In this document: piece after piece, positions 1 to 6,719 of the stretch
Layout: every line of letters starts with the position of its first letter
Numbering within the stretch: the first letter of the stretch is position 1
NCBI RefSeq assembly: GCF_001945395.1
Contig: NZ_MSXV01000023.1
Span: 23,142 to 87,141 of the forward strand
Length of the DNA stretch: 64,000 nt
Direction: 5' to 3'
From: Pseudomonas sp. PA15(2017)
GTDB taxonomy: Bacteria; Pseudomonadota; Gammaproteobacteria; Pseudomonadales; Pseudomonadaceae
Translations under genes and position numbers: made by a program
Notes under the pieces: model-generated
Database searches by the model: none
What the model was told of the DNA's origin: nothing
What the model saw: the letters and a program-made list of their open reading frames with translations, nothing else

Positions 1-1
1 C

Positions 2-343
2 AAGCTTCCGGCTCCGCCGCCACCGGCAAAGCGCACCAACTTCGATGCCTATCTTGATGAGTGCGAGTGCTATGAAGGCTTCGCCCACTTCCTGGGCATC
101 AACATGCCGCGGTACCAGCAGCGCGGAGATTGGGGTGCACGGGAATACCGCATGGTTCGATACCCGCGCGGCAGCTCGTACCGCGGGTACAGCCGCGACT
201 ACAACTTCGCGCAGTGGTCGCCATATGAAACGCTTGAAGTCGCCGGCGAATGGGCGCCGACCATGAAGGAAGCCAAGGCCAGCTACAAGCAGGCGCTGGC
301 CGAGTATCGCGCCAGAGGCCGAGAGAACCGGGAGGCAGCGTAA
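2..343 (+). CDS. Phage hypothetical protein, 3' part only
   Basis: The frame is open from the window edge, so only the last 113 residues are visible and the start lies upstream. The product is rich in Tyr and Arg in its middle part and ends in a basic, probably helical tail rich in Lys, Ala and Arg. I recognise no family. The stop codon overlaps the start of the next gene (TAATG), so the two are probably translationally coupled. Position in the element suggests a small accessory phage protein, but no function can be assigned. Confidence 0.6.
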   Translation, partial: KLPAPPPPAKRTNFDAYLDECECYEGFAHFLGINMPRYQQRGDWGAREYRMVRYPRGSSYRGYSRDYNFAQWSPYETLEVAGEWAPTMKEAKASYKQALAEYRARGRENREAA

Positions 344-681
344 TGCCCCAATCACAACAGGAACGAGACGCCAAGGCCGAAGCCAAGCGCAAAAAGTGGG
401 ACGAGAAAGAGCTGCGCCACCGCGTGCGCGCCGGCCTCAACGCCAAGCTCGCCGAGCTCATGGCCTGGCACGGCATCACCGAACAGGCCGAAGCCGTGCA
501 ACTGCTCATCCTCAACGCCCACGCCCTGGGCCCGGAAGCATCCGCCACCGCCATCGCCCTGCCGCGCCACGAAGTCCACATTACGGAAAACGTGGCGCGC
601 AACTTCCACCAGAAGTCCATCGCCCAGATCCAGCGCCAGCCCATCGAGGAAGGCGACCAGATCATCGCGCCAACCCACTGA
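343..681 (+). CDS. Small basic phage protein, unknown function
   Basis: This gene encodes 112 aa. The start is the ATG of a TAATG overlap with the preceding gene, preceded by a GGAGG ribosome-binding site, and this excludes an earlier in-frame ATG. The N-terminal 35 residues are strongly charged (Lys, Arg, Glu). A short helical core follows (around residues 38-65, LNAKLAELMAWHGITEQAEAV). That pattern resembles small ribbon-helix-helix regulators, but I see no clear family match. It lies about 100 bp upstream of the DGR target genes on the same strand. Confidence 0.6.
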   Translation: MPQSQQERDAKAEAKRKKWDEKELRHRVRAGLNAKLAELMAWHGITEQAEAVQLLILNAHALGPEASATAIALPRHEVHITENVARNFHQKSIAQIQRQPIEEGDQIIAPTH

Positions 682-777
682 TCACCTGCAGGCGAATCCG
701 GGGCCAGGAATGGCCAGGCCAGATGCGTGCTGGGAAGCGCCAGCCGCCTGCACCCTAATCACCACCGAGGAAACAGC

Positions 778-1377
778 ATGAAACCTGAAATGGTCACCGT
801 GAAGGTCGGCGAGATCACCCTCAGCGCGCCCTCACAGCTTGTCATCGCCGCCCTGATGGCCGCAGCCATGGGCAATGTCGAAGCCCCAACCGTCAGCCCG
901 CCGCAGGTAACCGCGAAAGTGCCGGCAATCGGCGAATACTGGCCTGACCAGGGCGGCTACAACGCCGGGCTGATCGCAGCCACCAACGAAGTGCCAGCGC
1001 ACTACCTAATCGTCGCCACCAAGGATATCGGCGACCACGCCTGGGGCGGCCGCGGCAAAGAGTCAGCCGCCACCAGCAAGCTGGACGGCCTGGCGAACAC
1101 CGAGGCGCTGGTGAAGGCTGGCGAGCATGATGCGGCCAGCGCCGCAGCGAGTCATGAGGCCGACGGCTTCAGCGACTTCTACCTGCCAGCCGCCGGCGAG
1201 CTTTACCACTGCTGGCTGCACGTGGCCGAGCTGTTCAACAAGGACTGCGCCTACTGGTCAAGCACGCAGCGCTCCGCCATCAACGCGTTCTACATGGGCT
1301 TCGGTGCTGGCGATCAGAGCTTCACCGGCAAGGACAACCAGCTCCGCGTCCGCCCCGTCCGCAGATTCTTCATTTAA
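778..1377 (+). CDS. DGR target protein 1 (DUF1566/C-type-lectin-like fold)
   Basis: This 199-aa protein is diversified by the retroelement. The start is the ATG after CACCGAGGAAACAGC; an earlier in-frame ATG at 727 lacks a comparable site. Residues 10-35 are hydrophobic and Ala-rich, and could be an anchor or buried helix. The C-terminal part ends in the motif AYWSSTQRSA followed by a variable stretch and QLRVRPVRRF. That is the usual ending of DUF1566/Lcl-type domains, which adopt the C-type-lectin fold used by known DGR targets such as Mtd and TvpA. The variable repeat covers the last 35 or so codons. Relative to the template, 8 of 10 Asn codons are changed here. The binding partner is unknown; a surface or phage-tail adhesin would be typical, but the position near the integrase does not show a structural role. 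Confidence 0.85.
   Translation: MKPEMVTVKVGEITLSAPSQLVIAALMAAAMGNVEAPTVSPPQVTAKVPAIGEYWPDQGGYNAGLIAATNEVPAHYLIVATKDIGDHAWGGRGKESAATSKLDGLANTEALVKAGEHDAASAAASHEADGFSDFYLPAAGELYHCWLHVAELFNKDCAYWSSTQRSAINAFYMGFGAGDQSFTGKDNQLRVRPVRRFFI
1265..1368 (+). repeat. DGR variable repeat VR1
   Basis: This 104-bp segment aligns without gaps to the template repeat at 2629-2732. I count 14 differences, and each is at a template adenine (A to G, T or C); no C, G or T of the template is changed. The first 14 bases and the last 28 or so bases are identical, and the GC-rich 3' part (CTCCGCGTCCGCCCCGTCCG) is the likely initiation-of-mutagenic-homology region. It ends 9 bp before the stop codon of target gene 1. 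Confidence 0.95.
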
Positions 1378-1396
1378 TCCTTCATTCATTCGACCC

Positions 1397-1419
1397 AAGG
1401 GCGCGTCAGCGCCTTTTTT
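1397..1419 (+). terminator. Stem-loop after VR1 / intrinsic terminator
   Basis: GGCGC-GTCA-GCGCC, extended by one G-T and two A-T pairs and followed by six T. It can end transcription of target gene 1. It also sits 28 bp past VR1, where DGRs often have a hairpin that promotes retrohoming. Confidence 0.75.
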
Positions 1420-1443
1420 GTTGCCTTCAGAAAGGAGCAGCAC

Positions 1444-2055
1444 ATGAACGCAGTTCAGAACGTGGCAACCCTCCCGGCAATCGGCCAGCCATACGGCGGC
1501 GGCTTCGTTACCGGCATCACTCGTGACCCGGAGACCGGCAAGCGCTACCTCAACATCACCGCCGGCGCCGAGCATGAGTTGGTCGGAGCCTGGGGCGAAT
1601 ACGGCCAGAAGGTCGAAGGCGCCAGCAGCTTCACCAACAGCCGCGCCAACACCGAAGCGATGGCAGCCGCAGGCAGCGACCTGGCGCAACGTGTGCTGGC
1701 ACTGAGCATCGGCGGCTTCAATGGCTGGGCGATCCCGGCGCGCGATGTGCAGGAGCTGCAGTACCGCCACTTCAAGCCGACCACCGAAGAGAACTGGCAG
1801 TACAACCGATCAGGCGACAACCCCAACAGCGAGCCAGTCGGCCAGCTGTACAGCGAAGAAGATCCAGCGCAGACCGTGCACCAGGATTTCCGCGAAGGTG
1901 AGGCCGAGGCCTTTCAAGACCGGGCGTACTGGTCCAGCACGCAGCGCTCCGCCTACCTCGCATTCTTCATGGGCTTCGATGATGGCATTCAGCTCGACCT
2001 CGTCAAGTACATCCAGCTCCGCGTCCGCCCCGTCCGCAGCGAATTAATTGATTAA
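1444..2055 (+). CDS. DGR target protein 2 (DUF1566/C-type-lectin-like fold)
   Basis: This 203-aa protein starts at the ATG behind AAAGGAGCAGCAC. It is only loosely similar to target 1 in the N-terminal two thirds (both have a Pro-Ala-Ile-Gly element followed by a Gly-rich segment). It shares the C-terminal YWSSTQRSA...QLRVRPVR frame. The middle has an aromatic, charged stretch typical of lectin-fold ligand-binding domains. All 10 template Asn codons are replaced in its variable repeat (Tyr, Leu, Phe, Gly, Ile, Leu, Asp, Leu, Tyr, Ile). Together with target 1 it forms a tandem pair fed by one template. The ligand is unknown. Confidence 0.85.
   Translation: MNAVQNVATLPAIGQPYGGGFVTGITRDPETGKRYLNITAGAEHELVGAWGEYGQKVEGASSFTNSRANTEAMAAAGSDLAQRVLALSIGGFNGWAIPARDVQELQYRHFKPTTEENWQYNRSGDNPNSEPVGQLYSEEDPAQTVHQDFREGEAEAFQDRAYWSSTQRSAYLAFFMGFDDGIQLDLVKYIQLRVRPVRSELID
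1940..2039 (+). repeat. DGR variable repeat VR2
   Basis: This 100-bp segment aligns without gaps to 2629-2728 of the template repeat. I count 16 differences, all at template adenines. Identity with the template ends just before the last few codons of target gene 2. The conserved GC-rich 3' block is the same as in VR1 and TR. Confidence 0.95.
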
Positions 2056-2058
2056 TTC
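2041..2058. repeat. AT-rich perfect palindrome directly after VR2
   Basis: GAATTAAT-TG-ATTAATTC is an 8-bp inverted repeat with a 2-nt centre. It starts one base after VR2 and contains the stop codon of target gene 2. Its position matches the cruciform or hairpin found just downstream of the variable repeat in the Bordetella phage DGR, but its sequence is AT-rich rather than GC-rich. Confidence 0.75.
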
Positions 2059-2070
2059 GTTTATTTAATT

Positions 2071-2088
2071 CCGGCCGCTTGCGGCCGG
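2071..2088 (+). repeat. GC-rich hairpin after VR2
   Basis: CCGGCCGC-TT-GCGGCCGG, a perfect 8-bp inverted repeat 31 bp past VR2. No T-run follows, so it is not a good terminator. A role as a retrohoming hairpin or as an mRNA structure before the accessory gene is possible. Confidence 0.7.
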
Positions 2089-2107
2089 CGCCTCAAGGAA
2101 GAAGCCG

Positions 2108-2464
2108 ATGGCAATGCACACCGCCCTACCCATCCACAAAGTGGCCTTTGATCTGCTGAGCCTGTCGACGGACATCACGCGCAACATCCCGCGTGACCTG
2201 AAGGCAGGGCTCGGCGCCAAGGTTCGAGACGAATGCATCGAAGTCATGGTGCTGATCGCCCGGGCCAACGCAGCCCGGGAAAAACGTCAGCACCTGGGCG
2301 AGATGGTCGAGCGTGTGCAGGTGATCGAGTTCCTGCTCCGGCTCTTCAAGGAGAAGCGCTTCATCAGCGTGCCACAGCACGCGGCCGCCATCGAGCTGAC
2401 AGCCTCCATTGGCAAACAGGCCAACGCCTGGAAACGCAGCACAGCATCCGCGCCCGCTTCCTGA
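2108..2464 (+). CDS. avd: DGR accessory variability determinant (Avd-like)
   Basis: This 118-aa, mostly helical, basic protein starts behind AAGGAAGAAGCCG. Avd proteins are small four-helix-bundle subunits that form a barrel, bind nucleic acid and the reverse transcriptase, and are needed for template-primed mutagenic cDNA synthesis. The call rests on size, amphipathic helical pattern, the motif LSLSTDITRNIPRDLK near residue 15 that resembles Avd/four-helix-bundle proteins, and its place between the target genes and the TR-RT pair. Confidence 0.8.
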   Translation: MAMHTALPIHKVAFDLLSLSTDITRNIPRDLKAGLGAKVRDECIEVMVLIARANAAREKRQHLGEMVERVQVIEFLLRLFKEKRFISVPQHAAAIELTASIGKQANAWKRSTASAPAS

Positions 2465-2628
2465 AGGCTATGGCCCTCAGGACTGTGCGACTTGAATCTG
2501 GTCGTGCCGCTGGCCAGCTGGCCACCGCCATGCGCAGCAGAGATACCGCCGGTCTAAAGCGTCCGCGTAGGTCTCGCGCAGTTACCAGGCTGAGCAATCG
2601 GCCTGGCGACGTATATAGCACGATTGGT
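2465..2628 (+). other. Spacer between avd and TR, probable 5' part of the DGR RNA
   Basis: There are 164 bp without a convincing gene. In characterised DGRs the transcript carrying TR extends into flanking sequence that folds and binds RT and Avd. Here the downstream flank is the RT gene itself, so this upstream spacer is the only non-coding flank. It contains short complementary GC stretches such as CTGGCCAGCTGGCCA, but I cannot give a reliable fold. Confidence 0.4.
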
Positions 2629-2732
2629 CGCAGCGCTCCGCCAACAACGCATTCAACATGAACTTCGATGATGGCAATCAGAACAACAACGACAAGAACA
2701 ACCAGCTCCGCGTCCGCCCCGTCCGCAGATTC
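2629..2732 (+). repeat. DGR template repeat TR
   Basis: This 104-bp repeat is the invariant template for VR1 and VR2. Read in the frame of the target genes it carries ten AAC/AAT codons, the codon type that random adenine mutagenesis can turn into many amino acids but never into a stop. Identity with both VRs begins at CGCAGCGCTCCGCC. The sequence just upstream differs between TR and VRs, which sets the left border. The right border runs into the first codons of the reverse transcriptase. Confidence 0.95.
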
Positions 2733-4704
2733 GAATGGTGCTCCCTACCCCTTCAGCGCCCTGGTACAGGCCTACTACGATTGCCGGCGCTCCAAGCGCA
2801 ACAGCGCCAGCGCGCTGGCATTCGAGCAGAACCTGGAACGGAACCTGATGCAACTCCACCGCGACCTGCTCACTGGCCGATACCAGCCAGGCCGCTCCAT
2901 CTGCTTCGTCGTCACCCGGCCCAAGCACCGCGAGGTGTGGGCCGCCGAGTTTCGCGACCGCATCGTGCACCACCTGCTCTACAACCACATCGGCCCAAGC
3001 ATAGAGCGCAGCTTCATCGCCGACAGCTGCGCCTGCATCCCCGGTCGCGGAACGCTGTACGCAGGCCGGCGGCTCGAGGCGAAGGTGCGCAGCGCCAGCC
3101 AGAACTGGGCGAAGCCCTGCTGGTACCTCAAATGCGACCTGGCCAACTTCTTCGTCGCCATCGACAAGCACGTGCTGTGGCAGCAACTGGCACCGCGCAT
3201 CACCGAACCCTGGTGGCGAGCACTCGCCCACCAGGTGCTGATGCACGACCCGCGCGAGAACTACGAAACACGCAGCCCGGCGCACCTCTTCAACAAGGTG
3301 CCCCAGTACAAGCGGCTGGCGGTGCAGCCAGCCCGCAAAGGCCTGCCGATCGGCAATCTGTCGTCGCAGTTCTTCGCCAATGTCTACCTGGATGCGCTCG
3401 ACCAGTTCTGCAAGCACACGTTGGGCGTCAAGCACTACATCCGTTACGTCGACGACTTCGTGCTGCTTCACGAGTCACCGCAACAGCTCAACGAATGGCT
3501 GGAGCAGATCAACGCCTTCCTGCCCGCACTGGGCGCAAGGTTGAACCCCAATAAGACGATCCTGCAGCCAGTAGACCGGGGTATCGACTTCGTCGGCCAC
3601 GTCATCAAGCCCTGGCGTCGCACCACCCGCAAGCGCTCCGTCGCCCAGGCCCTTAAGCGCACCGCACAGGCGCCCGGCGAACAACTGCGCGAAACCGCCA
3701 ACAGCTACTTCGGCCTGCTCACCCAGGCCAGCCATAGCCACAAAGATCGGGCAGCGCTCGCCAACCTAATTCTCAAGCGCGGCCATGCCGTCAACGGCGC
3801 GCTGACAAAGAGCTATCCGAAGAAGTATACCGACCAATGCAGGGAGCACCCCATGCCCATCACCGCACCCGTGATCCGTTACCACGGCTCCAAATTTCGC
3901 TTGGCGCCCTGGGTAATCGAACACCTGCCGCAACACACCTGCTACGTCGAGCCATTCGGCGGCGCTGGTGGCGTGCTCATGCAGAAGTCCCGCGCATACG
4001 CCGAGGTGTACAATGACCTCGACGGGGACATCGTCAACCTCTTCCGCGTGCTGCAGGGCGAAGCAACGCGAGCGGCATTGTTCCAAGCGCTAACGCTGAC
4101 ACCCTACGCCCGCGCGGAATTCGAGCTCGCATGGGAAGCAGTTGAAGAGCCAGTCGAACGTGCACGCCGCACGATCATCCGAGCGCAGATGGGCTTCGGC
4201 TCCGCCGGCGCCACCAAGGGCAAGACCGGTTTCCGCATCGACACCAAGCGTGAATACGGAACAGCCCAAGCGCTATGGGCGGATTACCCCGATTCGATCG
4301 CCGAGATTGGCCAGAGGCTCAGTGGCGTGCTGATCGAGAACAGGCCCGCGATCGAAGTGATTCGCGCCCACGATGCCCGGAACACGCTTCACTACGTCGA
4401 CCCACCCTACATGCACGACACGCGATACCTGGGTGCTAAGCACGGCCGCTATTACCGGCACGAGATGACAGACGCGCAGCACGCCGAGCTGCTTGCCGCG
4501 CTGCTCGAGCTGGAAGGAATGGTGGTCATATCCGGCTACCCGTGCGAGCTGTACGACAGCATGCTGGCGGGCTGGGACCGGCGCGAAACATCGGCCCGCA
4601 TCTCTGCCGGCCGAGGAACCGCGACTCGCACCGAATGCATCTGGCTGAGCCCCGCATGCCAACTCCGTAGCAGCCAGCTTGGCCTGTTCAGCGCCAGCGC
4701 CTGA
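2668..4704 (+). CDS. DGR reverse transcriptase fused to Dam-type DNA adenine methylase
   Basis: This single open frame encodes 678 aa. Residues 27-380 are a group-II-intron-like reverse transcriptase. It has a catalytic Asp at CDLANFF (about 157), the DGR-specific LPIGNLSSQ motif (226-234) in place of the usual QG...SP, and the YVDD active site (260-263). It would copy the TR RNA with adenine errors. Residues 396-678 are a D12-class N6-adenine methyltransferase, with the SAM-binding EPFGGAGG (about 428-435) and catalytic DPPY (578-581). No stop separates the two. The methylase part starts with Met396 (base 3853) behind GGGAGC, so it could also be made separately by internal initiation. The frame is closed by TGA at 2659, and the only good starts are the tandem ATGs at 2668 and 2671, inside the TR, without a clear ribosome-binding site. 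The RT and methylase assignments are firm; whether one fused protein is made is inferred. Confidence 0.9.
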   Translation: MMAIRTTTTRTTSSASAPSADSNGAPYPFSALVQAYYDCRRSKRNSASALAFEQNLERNLMQLHRDLLTGRYQPGRSICFVVTRPKHREVWAAEFRDRIVHHLLYNHIGPSIERSFIADSCACIPGRGTLYAGRRLEAKVRSASQNWAKPCWYLKCDLANFFVAIDKHVLWQQLAPRITEPWWRALAHQVLMHDPRENYETRSPAHLFNKVPQYKRLAVQPARKGLPIGNLSSQFFANVYLDALDQFCKHTLGVKHYIRYVDDFVLLHESPQQLNEWLEQINAFLPALGARLNPNKTILQPVDRGIDFVGHVIKPWRRTTRKRSVAQALKRTAQAPGEQLRETANSYFGLLTQASHSHKDRAALANLILKRGHAVNGALTKSYPKKYTDQCREHPMPITAPVIRYHGSKFRLAPWVIEHLPQHTCYVEPFGGAGGVLMQKSRAYAEVYNDLDGDIVNLFRVLQGEATRAALFQALTLTPYARAEFELAWEAVEEPVERARRTIIRAQMGFGSAGATKGKTGFRIDTKREYGTAQALWADYPDSIAEIGQRLSGVLIENRPAIEVIRAHDARNTLHYVDPPYMHDTRYLGAKHGRYYRHEMTDAQHAELLAALLELEGMVVISGYPCELYDSMLAGWDRRETSARISAGRGTATRTECIWLSPACQLRSSQLGLFSASA

Positions 4705-4721
4705 CAAATGGAGGACACCCC

Positions 4722-5174
4722 ATGAAACGCAAACCCAACAACCCGCGCGCCCGGGTTGAGCGCGCCATGCGCGGCCTGCTGCGCATGCACCGGGCCTGCA
4801 TCGTCGACGCCAGCGTGCCCGAGGTGCAGGTCATGCTGCATTACAAGACCTGCCGCCAGATCATCAGCAAGCCGGTGGCCGATGCCCTCTGCGACATCGC
4901 TCACCACTGGACGGTGTACATGTCCGCCATCTGCCAGGACGGCGGCCGGCAGTGGGCCAAGTCGGTCGAGTACGAGCTCGACGGCATCCACATCATCACC
5001 CGGCTGACCGACCTGTTCGAGCAGCCCATCGCCGACCTCATCGCTTCCTGCAACCCAAAGCACGTCATCGGCCACGCATGGATAGCCATACCTGACAGCG
5101 TGGCGTTGACCGAGGAGCAGGCCGACCGAATATATGAGTCCGGCGGCGCGTGGCGCCAGCAGGCGGCGGCGTAA
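4722..5174 (+). CDS. Phage hypothetical protein
   Basis: This 150-aa protein starts behind GGAGGACACCCC, 17 bp after the RT-methylase gene and so probably in the same transcript. The N-terminus is very basic (RKPNNPRARVERAMRG), followed by mixed helical and strand-like segments. I do not recognise a family. Its position makes it a candidate companion of the methylase or a generic early phage protein. Confidence 0.65.
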   Translation: MKRKPNNPRARVERAMRGLLRMHRACIVDASVPEVQVMLHYKTCRQIISKPVADALCDIAHHWTVYMSAICQDGGRQWAKSVEYELDGIHIITRLTDLFEQPIADLIASCNPKHVIGHAWIAIPDSVALTEEQADRIYESGGAWRQQAAA

Positions 5175-5259
5175 CCGCGAACTGTGATACCGCTCAGCGC
5201 CTGCGCCGAACGAAAGCTACAGAATGTGTCAGATAGCTGTCACCCTAAGGAAAGCCACC

Positions 5260-5544
5260 ATGTCGAACCCCGGATTCAACTCACGCACCGCCGACAAATT
5301 CGTCGTCCGCCTGCCCGACGGCATGCGCAAGGCCATCGAAGACCTGGCCGGCCGTAACTTCAGCAGCATGAACACCGAAATCATCCGCGCCATCGAGTCC
5401 CACCTCGAAGGCCAGGCCCGCCAGAAGATCCTGCTCGACGCCCTGCAGGCCCAGCTGCCTGCCGGCCAGGTGCCAGCCCGACAGCAGCCCCAGCAGCAGT
5501 CCGAGGTCGACTACCTCGACGGCCTGAAAACCGGCACCCGCTGA
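5260..5544 (+). CDS. Arc-type ribbon-helix-helix DNA-binding protein
   Basis: This 94-aa protein starts at the ATG behind CTAAGGAAAGCC; a possible earlier ATG at 5224 lacks such a site. Residues 10-45 (DKFVVRLPDGMRKAIEDLAG, then SSMNTEIIRAIESHL) fit the Arc/MetJ fold: a beta strand with FVVRLP, then two helices. Such proteins bind operator DNA as dimers and often act as phage repressors or antirepressors. The C-terminal tail is Gln- and Pro-rich. The upstream 85-bp gap could hold its own promoter. Confidence 0.8.
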   Translation: MSNPGFNSRTADKFVVRLPDGMRKAIEDLAGRNFSSMNTEIIRAIESHLEGQARQKILLDALQAQLPAGQVPARQQPQQQSEVDYLDGLKTGTR

Positions 5545-5593
5545 GCGCCAGACGAACAGCCCTCGACGCCCTGCCGAAACCGAACCTAGAATA

Positions 5594-5609
5594 CTGTTCA
5601 TCCATACAG
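5594..5609. promoter_or_regulatory. LexA (SOS) box
   Basis: CTGTTCATCCATACAG is an exact match to CTGT-N8-ACAG, flanked by TA on the left and TTA on the right as in strong SOS boxes. It ends 17 bp before the ATG of the next gene, so LexA bound here would block its transcription. Confidence 0.85.
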
Positions 5610-5626
5610 TTATTTATGGTTCGGCC

Positions 5627-5977
5627 ATGCAATACGAAGTGCTCCCCCTCTTCGAGCGCGGTAAGCGCAAACCCAAGAAGGCTTTCAGCAGCGAGCCGCG
5701 CATCAGCGCCTGCGTGCAGATGAACAAATCGCTGCAAACGCCTCTGGGCCGGGAATCCAGAGTTGCCCACGCCTACACAGGCCCGGGCGTCTCCGAACTG
5801 CCAGAACTCTACGAAGCGCACGTCGACGGCATCGCCGTGCTCGCCTTCACCATCGAAGGCGTCGAGTTCATAGACGGCCAGATGTACCAGCAGGCCTGGC
5901 ACTGCCGCCTGCCGGAACACAAGATCCAGGTGCCCTGGCATCTCTGCCCCCGCGGCCCGCTGGACGAGTTGCTGTAA
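5627..5977 (+). CDS. SOS-controlled phage protein of unknown function
   Basis: This 116-aa protein is preceded at 17 bp by a LexA box. The N-terminus is basic (LFERGKRKPKKAFSS) and the rest is mixed, with two Cys near the C-terminus (WHCRLP, HLCPRG). I do not recognise a family. Control by LexA implies expression on DNA damage, as for prophage antirepressors, DNA-repair modulators or division inhibitors, but none of these is shown by the sequence. No clear ribosome-binding site is visible, so the start is less certain than the frame. Confidence 0.65.
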   Translation: MQYEVLPLFERGKRKPKKAFSSEPRISACVQMNKSLQTPLGRESRVAHAYTGPGVSELPELYEAHVDGIAVLAFTIEGVEFIDGQMYQQAWHCRLPEHKIQVPWHLCPRGPLDELL

Positions 5978-6040
5978 CCGCTAACGCCCCTCCCAAACCA
6001 TTCCACCCAATCACTGCCGCACCGGCGGCGAGGTGAACCT

Positions 6041-6556
6041 ATGCCTGCAAAAAACCCGAGCCACCTGGCGCAGCTGATCGCCAACGACGGCCACGCCGCC
6101 AGCTTCCAGAGCCTGGGGCAGTATCGATCGGCGCTGCTGAAGGAGATCTCCCAGGCCAGCGCCGCGCCTGAGCAGGATGCAGTGGCGTGGGCTATCTGCC
6201 ACCGCCCTGGCAAGGTAGATGAACTGAGCGCCACCTATGCAAACAGGCGCGCAGCGCAGGCGCATGTGGATGGGTATCGGGGCGATGGTTCGCCTGAGCT
6301 TCACATCACGGATTTGTATACGCACCCCAGCGCCGAGATTGAGCAGCTGCGGGCTGAAAATTCCAGGCTTCGCGACGCTTTGAAGTTCTATGCCGACAGC
6401 GAGCACTACCACTTCGAAAGTGACAACTGGGATTCGGTGAGCGGAGAGCCATCGAACATCCTTTGGCACAGCGAAGACCCTGACTTCGTCGAAGACGGTG
6501 AGGTTGCACGCGCCGCACTATCCGCCCAGCCTTCCGAGGATCAGAGCGGTGAGTAA
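6041..6556 (+). CDS. Phage hypothetical protein with a coiled-coil-like segment
   Basis: This 171-aa protein starts behind GGCGAGGTGAACCT. The N-terminal 45 residues are helical. A middle part (AVAWAICHRPGKVDELSATYANRR) resembles the short domain repeated in many phage-encoded proteins of unknown function. Residues 105-120 (IEQLRAENSRLRDALKFY) form a short leucine-heptad coiled coil. The C-terminus is acidic. The stop overlaps the GTG start of the following small gene. Confidence 0.6.
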   Translation: MPAKNPSHLAQLIANDGHAASFQSLGQYRSALLKEISQASAAPEQDAVAWAICHRPGKVDELSATYANRRAAQAHVDGYRGDGSPELHITDLYTHPSAEIEQLRAENSRLRDALKFYADSEHYHFESDNWDSVSGEPSNILWHSEDPDFVEDGEVARAALSAQPSEDQSGE

Positions 6557-6719
6557 GTACCGGATAATCCACATAAAGACGGATGGTATCGATCCCTGCT
6601 GCTGGCAGGCCCAAGAACGTATTTGGCTGTTCTTCTGGCGGAATATGTGTGGGGCAACCGCAAGCGCGACTACGCAGGGAGACCACATCCTGTTGCACAT
6701 CATGAAGAGAGCGAGATGA
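6549..6719 (+). CDS. Small phage protein, 56 aa
   Basis: The likely start is GTG at 6549, overlapping the stop of the preceding gene by 8 bases. The alternative ATG at 6498 would lie deep inside that gene. The product begins VSKYRIIHIKTDG and is rich in aromatic residues. It ends in an ATGA overlap with another tiny ORF. No family is recognised; the overlapping arrangement on both sides is the main support. Confidence 0.4.
   Translation: MSKYRIIHIKTDGIDPCCWQAQERIWLFFWRNMCGATASATTQGDHILLHIMKRAR

Noticed and set aside
2658..3554. Frame of 298 codons running from the TR in the target-gene frame through the RT gene
   Set aside because: It keeps the VR-like start but then reads a Pro/Arg-rich shadow of the RT. 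It has no ribosome-binding site.
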